Assembly (NCBI GenBank): GCA_015665455.1 | Contig: JADFAD010000006.1 | Location: 248,001 to 312,000, forward strand | Length of the DNA stretch: 64,000 bases | Source of the DNA: Oceanospirillaceae bacterium | GTDB taxonomy: Bacteria > Pseudomonadota > Gammaproteobacteria > Pseudomonadales > Litoribrevibacteraceae | Direction: 5' to 3' | Part shown: in pieces, positions 36,017 through 45,418 of the stretch | Position numbering within the stretch: position 1 is the stretch's first letter | Layout of the letters: every line of letters begins with the position of its first letter | Notes under the pieces: model-generated | What the model was told of the DNA's origin: nothing | Seen by the model: the letters and a program-made list of their open reading frames with translations, nothing else | Databases searched by the model: none | Position numbers and translations under genes: made by a program

Positions 36017-38077
36017 CTAAGTAAGTGAAGTTAGGAATTCAGAAAACGGTAAAGGCTTGGAGAAATAATACCCTTGGCAATAATCGCAGCCCATATCTCT
36101 CAACAAGTTGAGGTGCTCTATCGTTTCTACCCCTTCGGCAATCACCTGAATGCCCAGTTTATGAGCCATGACAATGATGGCCTCGCATAATACTTGATCT
36201 TCTTTTACGGTATCTAAAGTTCGGATAAACGCTTGGTCGATTTTAAGAAATTCCACTTTAATGCGTTTTAGATAGGCCAATGCAGAATAACCAGTGCCAA
36301 AGTCATCAATCGAGAATTGAAAGCCCTGATCCCGTAACGTTTTGAGTTTCACATCAACGTTATCTTCGCTGACCAGCAACAAGCCTTCGGTGATTTCAAT
36401 GTTTAAGGCACTGCATGGTACATCTGCCCGTTGCATTCGCTCTTGCCAAGCAACTTCGGTTTCTATGACATTGGATTGAAACTGGATCGGGGATTTATTG
36501 ATGCTGATTTGAAAGTTAGGGTTAATCTCTTTGCGCAAACGCTGCAACCGAAGAATGCAATCTTCCAGAACGTATTCGCCAATCTCATTAATCAATTTGG
36601 TTTCTTCAGCGAGCGGGATAAATTCTGCAGGGCTGATCATCCCTTCAATCGGATGAAACCAGCGAATCAAGGCTTCGGCTTTATGCACATGACCTGTTTG
36701 CGTATGAACAATGGGCTGATAGTAAATTTCAAACTGTGAAAGCGTAATGGCCTCACGTAGATTGCGAATAACTTCTCGGTTACGACGCGCTTGCAGTTCC
36801 ATTGCTTGTGTAAAAAATTGCACACGGTTTTTACCGTTATTCTTGGCTTGTGATACCGCTTGATCTGAAAATTTATACAAAGCGTCTACGTCGGTTCCAT
36901 CCTGAGGATAAACAGAAATACCAATACTGGCACTTATAAACACCAGCTCGCCTTCTAATAAAAAGGGGGCATTGATAGCTGTAATCAATTTGTCTGATAA
37001 GTTCTCAATGATCTCAGGCTTCGAAGCGTCTAAATCGCGCAGCATGATGGTAAATTCATCACCACCAAATCGCCCCACCACATCACTTTCTCGTACCGTT
37101 TGCTCAAACCGTGCAGCAACTTCCATTAACAACGCATCGCCGTAGGTGTGACCCAATGAATCATTAATATCTTTAAAATTATCAAGATCTATAAACAGTA
37201 AGGCAAAACAGCCCCCAGATCGTTTTAGGTGCACTATTTCCTGTTCAACGCGTTCCGTAAAGTAATGCCGACTCGGTAGCTGAGTGAGTTCATCATAATT
37301 GGCTTGTCGCCATATCTTCTGGGCATGAAAACGCTTCTCCGTGATGTCGGAATGAATCGAAACCCACGTTTTACCGTATTTAGGGTGATCAATTTCCGAA
37401 ACCTTAACAAAGCACCAAAACGTCGTATTGTCTTTTCGTTTATGCTCAATGTCGCCTTCCCAATAACCTTCCGTATTGAGAACCGTTTTTATTGTTTCGG
37501 TGCTTATTTGCTGCTTTTTTTTCTCGATGTTTACTATCGTTGCATCTTGGCCTAATAACTCGCCCGACTCGTAACCAAACATGTCTTCGAAGCGTTTATT
37601 GGCATACAAGATATTCCCTGTCACTGCGTCCGATAAATACACGCCATCGTTCAAGTTAGAAAGAATGTAATCATGCAAATCAAGCTCAGCTTTAAGCCTT
37701 CGCTTATCCCTTGTATCTTGAATCACCGCTAAAACGTGCGTCTCACCCAACTCAGAAAAAGGCGTCAAAGAAACAGCCAATGGCACCGAGTGCCCGTCTT
37801 TATGAACCCCAACGATATTGTCGCTGCCACTCATGTCTCTGGGATAGGGGTTTTCAAAATACTTTTGGAACTGTTCGTTATGTAATTGCTTACTACTTGG
37901 CGGAATCAATAATGAAAGCTCTTTACCAATCACATCTTCCGGAAAGTAACCGAAAAAAGCCTGTACTTTAGGATTCGCCCTAACAATGAGGCCCTCTATA
38001 TTAACTACGATTATTGCATCGGGTGAATGATGAAATAATACATAATCAAAGGCTGTATTCCTTGCGAATGAATTCAT
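36017..38077 (-). CDS. PAS-PAS-GGDEF-EAL c-di-GMP protein
   Basis: A 686-aa cytoplasmic protein with two PAS domains (about 10-120 and 130-255), a GGDEF domain with an intact RFGGDEF motif (about 335), and an EAL domain with EALIRW, DDFGTGYSALAYLKR, FLKIDQAFI and AEGVET. Both catalytic centres look complete, so it could make or degrade c-di-GMP. No transmembrane segment was seen. It is convergent with the truncated EAL gene (5 bp apart), which may be why that region recombined. Confidence 0.95.
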   Translation of the reverse strand: MNSFARNTAFDYVLFHHSPDAIIVVNIEGLIVRANPKVQAFFGYFPEDVIGKELSLLIPPSSKQLHNEQFQKYFENPYPRDMSGSDNIVGVHKDGHSVPLAVSLTPFSELGETHVLAVIQDTRDKRRLKAELDLHDYILSNLNDGVYLSDAVTGNILYANKRFEDMFGYESGELLGQDATIVNIEKKKQQISTETIKTVLNTEGYWEGDIEHKRKDNTTFWCFVKVSEIDHPKYGKTWVSIHSDITEKRFHAQKIWRQANYDELTQLPSRHYFTERVEQEIVHLKRSGGCFALLFIDLDNFKDINDSLGHTYGDALLMEVAARFEQTVRESDVVGRFGGDEFTIMLRDLDASKPEIIENLSDKLITAINAPFLLEGELVFISASIGISVYPQDGTDVDALYKFSDQAVSQAKNNGKNRVQFFTQAMELQARRNREVIRNLREAITLSQFEIYYQPIVHTQTGHVHKAEALIRWFHPIEGMISPAEFIPLAEETKLINEIGEYVLEDCILRLQRLRKEINPNFQISINKSPIQFQSNVIETEVAWQERMQRADVPCSALNIEITEGLLLVSEDNVDVKLKTLRDQGFQFSIDDFGTGYSALAYLKRIKVEFLKIDQAFIRTLDTVKEDQVLCEAIIVMAHKLGIQVIAEGVETIEHLNLLRDMGCDYCQGYYFSKPLPFSEFLTSLT

Positions 38078-38317
38078 ACTCGAAGCTCATCTACTCTTCA
38101 AAAAAAACCATACAACTTATGCGTATAACCTTAGCCCAGAGATAAATTCACAATGCACATCTGACTGATTAATAATCAATTACGCACACGACAAGAAGCC
38201 AATCACTGATAAATATTGCATAAACGCAAACATCAATTTCAAAAACCGCTAATTTCAATGCAACAAGGCAAACGATAAAGTGTATTCATCGCAAACACAT
38301 CAAACAGGATATCAACT

Positions 38318-38722
38318 ATGAATACTCAACCACACATCGCAGCCTTCATTCTACGAGTTACCCTTGGCGTTATTATGTTGGCTCACAGTGCTTACTTAAA
38401 GTTCTTCGTTTTTACACTACCCGGCACAGCGCAATACTTTGAATCCTTAGGCTTACCCGGCTTTTCAGCCTATCTGGTCTTTGGTGCGGAAACACTCGGA
38501 GGCATTGCATTGGTGCTGGGGATTCAAACTCGAATCGTTGCGGCAGCATTGATTCCCGTCTTATTGGGAGCTACGTGGGCGCATTCAGGTAATGGCTGGG
38601 TGTTTTCGAACAGTAACGGTGGTTGGGAGTATCCGTTATTTCTATCCATCACTGCGGTTGTTCAGTTCTTCTTGGGTGACGGTGCCTATGCGTTAAAGCC
38701 GAGTAAGGCTGAAGCGGCATAG
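38318..38722 (+). CDS. DoxX-family membrane protein
   Basis: A 134-aa protein with four hydrophobic segments and DoxX features (FILRVTLGVIMLAHSAYLKFF, SAYLVFGAETLGGIALVLG). It is not linked to a buf operon here. Function is unknown. A GGA site precedes the ATG; a good terminator follows at 38840-38865. Confidence 0.85.
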   Translation: MNTQPHIAAFILRVTLGVIMLAHSAYLKFFVFTLPGTAQYFESLGLPGFSAYLVFGAETLGGIALVLGIQTRIVAAALIPVLLGATWAHSGNGWVFSNSNGGWEYPLFLSITAVVQFFLGDGAYALKPSKAEAA

Positions 38723-38735
38723 CCTGAACGGCACG

Positions 38736-38837
38736 TTTTAATCGATACCTTTTAATCAATACCTTCTAATCGGTACGTTCTAGTCGGCACTTATCAATAG
38801 AGAATTACGAAATAAAGGGACGAGATAAAGGGACGAG
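38736..38837. repeat. Intergenic 14-bp and 13-bp imperfect tandem repeats
   Basis: Four diverging 14-bp units (38736-38790), of the form TTTTAATCGATACC, are followed by two exact 13-bp units ATAAAGGGACGAG (38812-38837) and a partial third. They lie directly after the DoxX gene and before its terminator. Confidence 0.8.
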
Positions 38838-38839
38838 AT

Positions 38840-38865
38840 AAAGAGAGCACTCAAATGCTCTCTTT
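38840..38865 (+). terminator. Terminator after the DoxX gene
   Basis: AAAGAGAGCA (38840-38849) pairs with TGCTCTCTTT (38856-38865) with a 6-nt loop, followed by a pyrimidine-rich run. Confidence 0.7.
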
Positions 38866-39079
38866 CTCTATTTAACACAGCAGGAACCATTTCTTAGTAT
38901 CAATCCAAATAGATCATGCGTTGTAAACACCCTGAATTGAACCGCTAACCAAGACAGCTTACGTAAAGAACCAGCCAAACATCAACACACGTCAGCAATA
39001 CACGTAATAAGCAACAACAAAGAAATAAAAATTGACGAGAGAGAAAAGGTAGGTCAATGACAGTAGGTCAATAAAGAAA
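38866..39079. other. Gene-free stretch downstream of doxX
   Basis: This stretch between a plus-strand terminator and the stop of a minus-strand gene shows nothing identifiable. Confidence 0.4.
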
Positions 39080-39346
39080 CTAAGCACCGCTGTCGCCGCC
39101 GATATCACCACGTACATCACCACCGGTCATGATGCCTGTGCCATAGGTCACTGCGTGTAATTCAGGAAGAATGTTCTTAGGCAATAGTAACGCCCCCAAA
39201 ACAGGAAGGCTCCATACCATGATATAGGCGAACAGTTTAGGAAACGCATTTAATGCAGTTGATTTAAAAATAGCGATCGATGCACGTACGTTGACGTAAA
39301 GCACCGTCACTGACATGAAAATAACGAAAAGAAGCAGAATATCCAT
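39080..39346 (-). CDS. Small membrane protein upstream-coupled to nitrilase homologue
   Basis: An 88-aa protein with two transmembrane segments (about 2-20 and 38-57) and a Gly/Asp-rich tail GGDVRGDIGGDSGA. I do not recognise the family. A GGATGAG site lies before the ATG at 39346. It starts 25 bp downstream of the nitrilase-family gene, so the two are probably co-transcribed. Confidence 0.6.
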   Translation of the reverse strand: MDILLLFVIFMSVTVLYVNVRASIAIFKSTALNAFPKLFAYIMVWSLPVLGALLLPKNILPELHAVTYGTGIMTGGDVRGDIGGDSGA

Positions 39347-39371
39347 ATGGTGCTCATCCTTGAAACTGAGA

Positions 39372-40277
39372 TTAATGTTGCTTCTTTAAATGAAGAGAAA
39401 TGTCCGATATCTCATTCATTAACCCTACTCCTATAACGGCCTTATTCGGATTCTCTTGAAGATTAATGTCCATTGTTTTCAAGGAACTAGCACTTCCTGC
39501 TGAGAATAAAACGCTTCCTTTCGGATCAATCACCCGGCTTTGCCCGCAATAATGCCCATTAATCCCATTAACGAGTTCTCGGCCAATTCGATTGCATGTC
39601 ACTACGTACATGGCATTTTCGATGGCTCGGGCACGAGCAATGTGTAAGCTCTGCTCGCCGCCAAAGTTGGCAGGATGAAGTAATACATCCACACCACGTC
39701 TAGCGTATTCACGAATAATTTCCGGGAACCAAATATCAAAACAGATCGCAAGACCAAAGGTAACGCCCTTATGCTTAAATGAGACAAGGTGATCGCCTCG
39801 TTCGAAATACTGTTTATCGATATTGGTTTGTGAGATTTTTCTGTAAACGTGCTCGACGCCCGTAGGGCTGATCACCACACACGCATTAAAATAACGATCA
39901 CCCTCTTGCTTAGGTGTTCCAGTAACATCCGGCACTTCAGCCACTTCTGACATTCCAGCAGCCTCTGATATTCCAGCAGCCTCTGATATTCCAGCAGCCT
40001 CTGATATTCCAGCAGCCTCTGATATTCCAGCAATGATGAGCACATTATATTCTGTCGCCAACGCCTGAAGCGCCTTTACGGTAGCGCCATCCGTAGTAGT
40101 TTCAGATAAAGCGTGTATCTCTGTGGGGGTCTCAAATAAATACCCTGTGGTGAACAATTCTGGAAGGAGCACCAAATCACCGAGATCATCAGCGGATCTT
40201 AAAAAGTGTCTTAACCGCTCGAGGTTTTCTGCTTTATTTTTGTAGCAGACATCCATTTGAATCAAAGAAATTTTCAC
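39372..40277 (-). CDS. Carbon-nitrogen hydrolase (nitrilase superfamily) with repeat insertion
   Basis: A 301-aa amidohydrolase with the Glu-Lys-Cys triad: Glu40 in LLPELFTTGY, Lys147 in VYRKISQ, and Cys179 in LAICFDIWFPE. It is related to omega-amidase/Nit-type and N-carbamoyl amidases. Residues about 84-122 hold an insertion of four ISEAAG repeats plus a variant, encoded by an 18-bp tandem repeat. The usual family length there is short, so the repeat probably makes a surface loop. The active-site residues are untouched. Substrate unknown. Confidence 0.87.
   Translation of the reverse strand: MKISLIQMDVCYKNKAENLERLRHFLRSADDLGDLVLLPELFTTGYLFETPTEIHALSETTTDGATVKALQALATEYNVLIIAGISEAAGISEAAGISEAAGISEAAGMSEVAEVPDVTGTPKQEGDRYFNACVVISPTGVEHVYRKISQTNIDKQYFERGDHLVSFKHKGVTFGLAICFDIWFPEIIREYARRGVDVLLHPANFGGEQSLHIARARAIENAMYVVTCNRIGRELVNGINGHYCGQSRVIDPKGSVLFSAGSASSLKTMDINLQENPNKAVIGVGLMNEISDISLHLKKQH
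39952..40032 (-). repeat. 18-bp in-frame tandem repeat in the nitrilase-family gene
   Basis: Four exact 18-bp units (39952-40023) and one half unit (40024-40032) encode ISEAAG repeats. The plus-strand unit is ATTCCAGCAGCCTCTGAT. Confidence 0.95.
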
Positions 40278-40418
40278 CGAACGCCCTTTGTGTTTTATGA
40301 CTAAGAAATAACTTAGACAGGTTATCTCGAAAAGGTGCCCTCATCCTCGTTAAATACTCTGTACTTTAAAACATGGGATAGTTAAGGAGACGAAAATTAA
40401 AAAAGTGAAAACAAAAAA

Positions 40419-40434
40419 GCCTGCTCAAGCAGGC
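40419..40434 (-). terminator. Terminator of the LifO-like gene
   Basis: GCCTGC (40419-40424) pairs with GCAGGC (40429-40434) over a TCAA loop. An A-run (40413-40418) becomes a T-run on the minus strand. Confidence 0.8.
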
Positions 40435-40481
40435 ATAAAAGGAGTTGAAAGATTTCTATAGTTTCGACTACGAAAACGTTA

Positions 40482-41570
40482 CTAATTTCGACCGTAAAGG
40501 CGTGGCCTTTCAAACCGAAAGAATCCACTTTTTTCTTCCAAGGCAATGGTGGACGCTTCGTTTTTAAAGTAATGGGTTTGAATCGCGCGTACTTCAGCCG
40601 CAAGCTCTGAGCCCGAATACTTACCCTCTAACTCAGCCTTCTCTTTGAGGTATTGATTACCAACGGCCCAACGTTGTTCGCGCACATTATCCTTGACTGC
40701 CATCCTTGAAATTTGTTCTTCGGTATAACCCAGTTGGCGCCGTACGGTGTTGATTTGTTGTTGTCTGTCTTCTGGCGTCATCGACTTAAGATCTTGCTGA
40801 ACGGAGTCGAACCCAAAAAACACACCGGACACTAACCCTTTATCAATGACTAGGTTCTCTAAAGAGGTGGAATATTGCTCTTCAATACTATTTTGCAAAC
40901 GATATAAACGCTCGTCCATGGTTGTGTCATACGCTTTATCCAATACTTCGATGGATTGCTGCATTGCTGTCTGCCGAGCTTGCCGGTCACTTATTTCTTT
41001 AGACCAGATTAGTTCTGCATCATCACCGAACAATTCATGCCGTTTTCCCCAAATGCGACCTTCCTTTTCAAGCGCAGTCATATCATTCAAGCTCAACATG
41101 TTGTCGAGATGCCATTCTTGGTATTCGGATAAACGAGCTAAAACAGAAAAGATGCTTTGGGCTTGATCAGGAAAGGCCGTGTTAATGATGTCTTTAAATA
41201 ATGAGTGTCCAACATCGGGGAAGGCTCCATGCACATAATCTTGAAATTCTTTCAAAGACGCTTGAACCCCGATGTCACTGATGTTGTCTCTATATCGAGC
41301 CAGTAACTGCTGAATCATGGTTGTTTTATAGGTTTCATACTCAGAACTGACAAGGGGATCTGTTGGCGTCTCTTCATCGTCTCGGGTGAGTTTTTCACTG
41401 CCTAAAGGCACCGTAGAATCCAATTGGCCTGCATTTACAATTATGTTTTTATCCAACCTACGAGCATCTTCATTACTTAATTCAAAGTATAAGGTAAGGC
41501 CTACGAGCCACATGGCTACTCCAAACATCACCGACGTTCTTTTTATTGTTTTATTAGGCTCGGTCATCAC
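40482..41570 (-). CDS. LifO-like lipase chaperone (foldase)
   Basis: A 362-aa mostly helical protein with one N-terminal membrane anchor (about 14-30) and a periplasmic body, the layout of LifO steric chaperones. Segments such as GRIWGKRHELFGDDAELIW and RQLGYTEEQISRMAVKDNVR, rich in Arg/Gln/Glu helices, fit the lipase chaperone family, though identity looks low. The upstream gene on the same strand is an SGNH lipoprotein hydrolase, not an alpha/beta family-I lipase that LifO normally serves. If the family call is right, the partner may differ from the usual one. Confidence 0.6.
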   Translation of the reverse strand: MMTEPNKTIKRTSVMFGVAMWLVGLTLYFELSNEDARRLDKNIIVNAGQLDSTVPLGSEKLTRDDEETPTDPLVSSEYETYKTTMIQQLLARYRDNISDIGVQASLKEFQDYVHGAFPDVGHSLFKDIINTAFPDQAQSIFSVLARLSEYQEWHLDNMLSLNDMTALEKEGRIWGKRHELFGDDAELIWSKEISDRQARQTAMQQSIEVLDKAYDTTMDERLYRLQNSIEEQYSTSLENLVIDKGLVSGVFFGFDSVQQDLKSMTPEDRQQQINTVRRQLGYTEEQISRMAVKDNVREQRWAVGNQYLKEKAELEGKYSGSELAAEVRAIQTHYFKNEASTIALEEKSGFFRFERPRLYGRN

Positions 41571-41702
41571 GACTTACTCACTTATTACAATTCATAAGGT
41601 TCATTAAAAACAGCATCAAACCAAAACAACGGGGTTCTGGCTTGATCCTGTTTACACTCTGATTTAGAGATGTGTTTTAACGCGTTCTTTTAACCCAATG
41701 AC

Positions 41703-42473
41703 TTATAAGACGGACGCTAAATGCGGCCAAATCAGATCAGCAATTTTCTTGGAACCACTGGTCGCAGGGTGAATGCCATCAATGATGATATCGGAGGAAC
41801 TGATCACCGGCCGAGGATCAATGAACGTACAGTTTGCCGTAGTATTTGAGCATGCTTGTTCAAGACGATAATCACCATAATCAACCGCTTGATGCAAATT
41901 GGATTGAGCGCCCGCAGTGTAGTAATAACCAAGGTACAAGATGTTCTCTACGCCATCTGAATCCATATCGTTCAACATGGTGACCGCTTCCACGTAGATA
42001 TCATCCACTAACCCTTTGCACGAGTTACTGATGCTCCAGCGCCACCAGTGCGTTTTACAACCGTAGGGATCAAAGATAATCGCAGGTATCAGAATGTCAT
42101 TACCGCCACCGTCCATAACGATGGTGTTGATATTCGGGTTAACCGCTTTGGCATCGGCGTATTGATCCACGATCGGTCGGGCTAATACGCCCCCCACCAG
42201 CTCAGCACCACTTTGCGTGTAATTACGGAACGTTTGACCCGCATCTTCTTCCAAGAAAGCCTGGATCTCACCGGATAAATCAAAAATGGAGTCACCCACC
42301 GTAATGACATCATTACGATCTGCATCATCCACGTAAGGATTACCAATGGAACAACCAACGACATTTGCCGCAATGGCTACGGTCGCAACGAGCTTAAGGG
42401 TTTGCTTGGCGTGATCACCCATCTGTTGTGTGAAATTTCGTACTTTCTGAGACATCGAACTTTTCTGAGACAT
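41703..42473 (-). CDS. SGNH/GDSL-family lipoprotein hydrolase
   Basis: A 256-aa protein with an N-terminal signal ending in the lipobox NVVGC (Cys41), so it is a membrane-anchored lipoprotein. Catalytic blocks are GDSI (Ser62), DGGGND and the terminal DGIHP (Asp and His). The start is ambiguous: the MSQKS/MSQKV duplication gives two in-frame ATGs (42473 and 42455), and the 18-bp duplicate could be either. It precedes the LifO-like gene by 132 bp on the same strand. Function as esterase or lipase is expected. Confidence 0.82.
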   Translation of the reverse strand: MSQKSSMSQKVRNFTQQMGDHAKQTLKLVATVAIAANVVGCSIGNPYVDDADRNDVITVGDSIFDLSGEIQAFLEEDAGQTFRNYTQSGAELVGGVLARPIVDQYADAKAVNPNINTIVMDGGGNDILIPAIIFDPYGCKTHWWRWSISNSCKGLVDDIYVEAVTMLNDMDSDGVENILYLGYYYTAGAQSNLHQAVDYGDYRLEQACSNTTANCTFIDPRPVISSSDIIIDGIHPATSGSKKIADLIWPHLASVL

Positions 42474-42655
42474 AGTATTTCCAACCTTTTTTGTTTTTAT
42501 GTTTGGAATAACTACGTTAACTCAGAGGGAATATTTTCAACCCATAGGATAGCGCCCAATTCAGACCCAATGGTTCGTTTTTCGATCAAGGTATGTTGTG
42601 ATGAGCCGTTTTGAAATTAAGGCGTGTTTAAATTTTCATTAGATTAACAATGAGA

Positions 42656-44182
42656 TTAATCGGCGAGCGCTCTGATGGGCATGGCCACAGAGAGGATCTG
42701 ACGAGACCCCGTAAAGCCATCGTACATAGGCACGTGTCGCCAGTTTAAAAGTTCAGACGTACCGAATTGAGAGTCAATGAGACTCTCATGCTGAAACTCA
42801 CTTAAAACCCCATCAAGTACATCTTGAAGCCGCTCATCCAGCCATTTATTGCCACCAACCGCTTCACTGAGTTCCTTAAAGGGCTTTCCGTGGAGGCTTT
42901 TTGAGGAAATACCCAATAGCCGAATCAAATACTTATTGCTCGAAACCACGTTGGTATTTTCATCCAAAATCATGACGGCGGCATCCATATTATCCAATAA
43001 AGTATTGGAGAAGGTTTCAGCATGATCCAAAGCTTTCGTTTTCTGGGCCAAGGCTTTTTCATGAAAATCTAAATTGGATTGTAACGTCTCAAGCTCATCA
43101 GCCAGCACCGCTGCATTCTTTTTGAAAAGATCCGATTCATCCTTAAACAAGCCGTGATGGTCGGAAGACTCAAATGAATTTCTCGCATCGTCATACTGTT
43201 TATCAGCCAGCAACGGTAAAATGCCAGCACTTTGTTTAAAACGAGACAATGGACGCCATAAAAAGACCAATAACAAGACTTCGGCCAACACCAGAGCAAG
43301 AAGGCTTGTTCTGATGATGTCTGACTTGTATTGTTGCATGGTTGAAATATCTGTAGATACATCCGATATAACCAACATTTCACGGCCTTCCAACGTCATC
43401 GCACGAAGTTCATAAACCTGATTATTTACATCAACCAACTGGCCACCGGTATGCAATTCTTCTAAGGAAAATAATTCAGACGCACTGTTGATGACAGACG
43501 CGTTCGCTTGGGGGTTCGTTAGCGCGACAAGGTTCTGCCCCCATGAAGGAATAAACTGATTAAACTCTTCGCTTGTCGTCTGCGTGCTTAACAACCCTGT
43601 GTTAATGTTGGCCACTTCCTGAAATTTAAGCATCACATTACTCAACGGTTGAGACAGCACAATGGCACCCATCACTTGCCCTTGGTGAAGTAAGGGCATG
43701 CCCGCTTGAATGGCACAAACTGAAAGACACTCAACATTCCATTGCGCCGATTCTGAAACCAAGACCTGTTCAATTAAGGTGGATGAAAATTCGGCACCGG
43801 CACTAGAAAGTAATCGACCAAATTGGTTGTACACAGAGACATTATCAATCCCGGCGTCCAGTTGGAAATTCCAACTTAACTGCTCCAGTTCGTTATTCAA
43901 TCGATGCGTATCTTGTTCGTACACTGCCGCTGTAAATTCAGCGCTTAAGGTGGCTGCGTTGCCCAATTGAATCATGTTGTCTGCAGAGGTGGTAATTAAG
44001 CTGTCCAGTTGCTGTTTATTCTGTTTATAAATGGATGAGCGTTCAGTTTCGAACTGCGCCACATTGGCGGAAAAGAAATACACCAGAAACAAAACAACAA
44101 GGCCAGTAAGCACCAAGCTCATGACACTGAACGCTTGCCACTTAATGCTAAAAAATGGCGTTCGAACGGTTTGGTCACTCAT
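42656..44182 (-). CDS. Membrane sensor with periplasmic domain and PAS domain, no output domain
   Basis: A 508-aa protein. Two transmembrane segments (about 17-39 and 287-310) flank a large periplasmic sensing region. Then comes a helical linker and one PAS domain (NTLLDNMDAAVMILDENTNVVSSNKY, about 390-500). It ends after the PAS domain (VAMPIRALAD), with no histidine kinase, GGDEF, EAL or methyl-accepting region. It follows the outer-membrane gene by 69 bp and is likely in one operon with it. The partner that carries the signal is unknown. Confidence 0.75.
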   Translation of the reverse strand: MSDQTVRTPFFSIKWQAFSVMSLVLTGLVVLFLVYFFSANVAQFETERSSIYKQNKQQLDSLITTSADNMIQLGNAATLSAEFTAAVYEQDTHRLNNELEQLSWNFQLDAGIDNVSVYNQFGRLLSSAGAEFSSTLIEQVLVSESAQWNVECLSVCAIQAGMPLLHQGQVMGAIVLSQPLSNVMLKFQEVANINTGLLSTQTTSEEFNQFIPSWGQNLVALTNPQANASVINSASELFSLEELHTGGQLVDVNNQVYELRAMTLEGREMLVISDVSTDISTMQQYKSDIIRTSLLALVLAEVLLLVFLWRPLSRFKQSAGILPLLADKQYDDARNSFESSDHHGLFKDESDLFKKNAAVLADELETLQSNLDFHEKALAQKTKALDHAETFSNTLLDNMDAAVMILDENTNVVSSNKYLIRLLGISSKSLHGKPFKELSEAVGGNKWLDERLQDVLDGVLSEFQHESLIDSQFGTSELLNWRHVPMYDGFTGSRQILSVAMPIRALAD

Positions 44183-44251
44183 TCAGTGCCTCCCGTTCAT
44201 TCCCAGCCGTAAAAATAACAGCCTTAAAGTAGTTCGCTACAAAATAGTTCG

Positions 44252-45418
44252 CTACCATTTATAGGCAACCTGCATGAGCAACGCATTCCAATAAGCCGTT
44301 GCAGGTGGCGCATTATCTCTGACCATTAGACTCGAAGTGCCTTCAACATAGTGACCTTCCGCACGAATCAACCAGTGATTATCCGGTCGATAAGTAACGC
44401 CCAGAGTGGAATCATAAGAATAAAAATGAGGGTCTTTAATTCGCCGTTCTTCTGCATGATCGTAACGAACATAAGTGTCCCACTGCTCGTTAAATCGATA
44501 AACGAACTGCGCGTAGTAGGTTTCGTAATACGACGGGCGCTCAAAGAATGCGCTGATGAACGTACCCGTTGGGACAACACCAATGGTCTTGTTCTTGAGA
44601 CGCAAGTATTCCGCTGTAAACGTCCAGTCGTATTGATTGTATTCGAACGAAGTTACCATGGACTCGGAATAAAACTCACCCGAAGACTGTAACAGCCCTG
44701 GATCTATATCAAATTCGTACTGCGGTCGGTAATAGGTAAACGCGATGCGAGGGCCATCGTATTCCGAACCGTAACTGATCTTAGCTAGAATACTGTGTTT
44801 CCCTTTTAAGTCCGTCACGGGCAACATTGTTTCACGGGCTTCGTCTTCATCCGCCACCGGTCGGCTAAGAAAGATCTGATACGACAAACGGTTGTCATCG
44901 AAATCATGAAAAGCAAACAGCTCAACACCATCCGCTGAATGAAAGGAGTTGCGTGTTTTATCGAAGTAAACGGACTGCGGCATGATAATCCCGACTCGGG
45001 TATGTGGCATATCACGCGTTTCATTGTACAACCCGTAAGACGATCGAATTCTGCCTAAACGAACGCCCAGCGTATCACGTCCACCCTGATACAACGGCAG
45101 TGAGAAGAATCCGTAACCCACTCTGAAATCTTCATCGCTGGATTCACTCACCTTACGCCCCAACAATTGCCCTGAGAACGTCAGCCGATCAGTCAGGTTG
45201 GAAGTAAATAAAAGCCCGGCTTCCCAATTATCAAAGGACAACGCGTCATCGGAATCCGCCATAAAGGCATTATCACTCGAATAAATCACATTCTGACTGA
45301 AGAAAGCTTCCCATTCAAAATGCGGCGGCCAAAGATCATTCTCTTGTGCAGAGCATGTTGCAGCGAGCAACAAGAACCCAAGGCTAATCAACGGTGAGTA
45401 TTTTTGTTTTTTTATCAT
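44252..45418 (-). CDS. Exported outer-membrane beta-barrel protein
   Basis: A 388-aa protein with a signal peptide (MIKKQKYSPLISLGFLLLAA...CSAQ). Alternating hydrophobic strands with aromatic ends, such as RLTFSGQLLGRKVSESSDED and WTFTAEYLRLKNKTIG, point to a porin-like barrel; the C-terminus ends in LLMQVAYKW with the terminal aromatic residue typical of barrels. The start overlaps the upstream PstS-like gene by 35 bp, so they are co-translated. Substrate is unknown; the neighbour suggests phosphate or another anion. Confidence 0.8.
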   Translation of the reverse strand: MIKKQKYSPLISLGFLLLAATCSAQENDLWPPHFEWEAFFSQNVIYSSDNAFMADSDDALSFDNWEAGLLFTSNLTDRLTFSGQLLGRKVSESSDEDFRVGYGFFSLPLYQGGRDTLGVRLGRIRSSYGLYNETRDMPHTRVGIIMPQSVYFDKTRNSFHSADGVELFAFHDFDDNRLSYQIFLSRPVADEDEARETMLPVTDLKGKHSILAKISYGSEYDGPRIAFTYYRPQYEFDIDPGLLQSSGEFYSESMVTSFEYNQYDWTFTAEYLRLKNKTIGVVPTGTFISAFFERPSYYETYYAQFVYRFNEQWDTYVRYDHAEERRIKDPHFYSYDSTLGVTYRPDNHWLIRAEGHYVEGTSSLMVRDNAPPATAYWNALLMQVAYKW

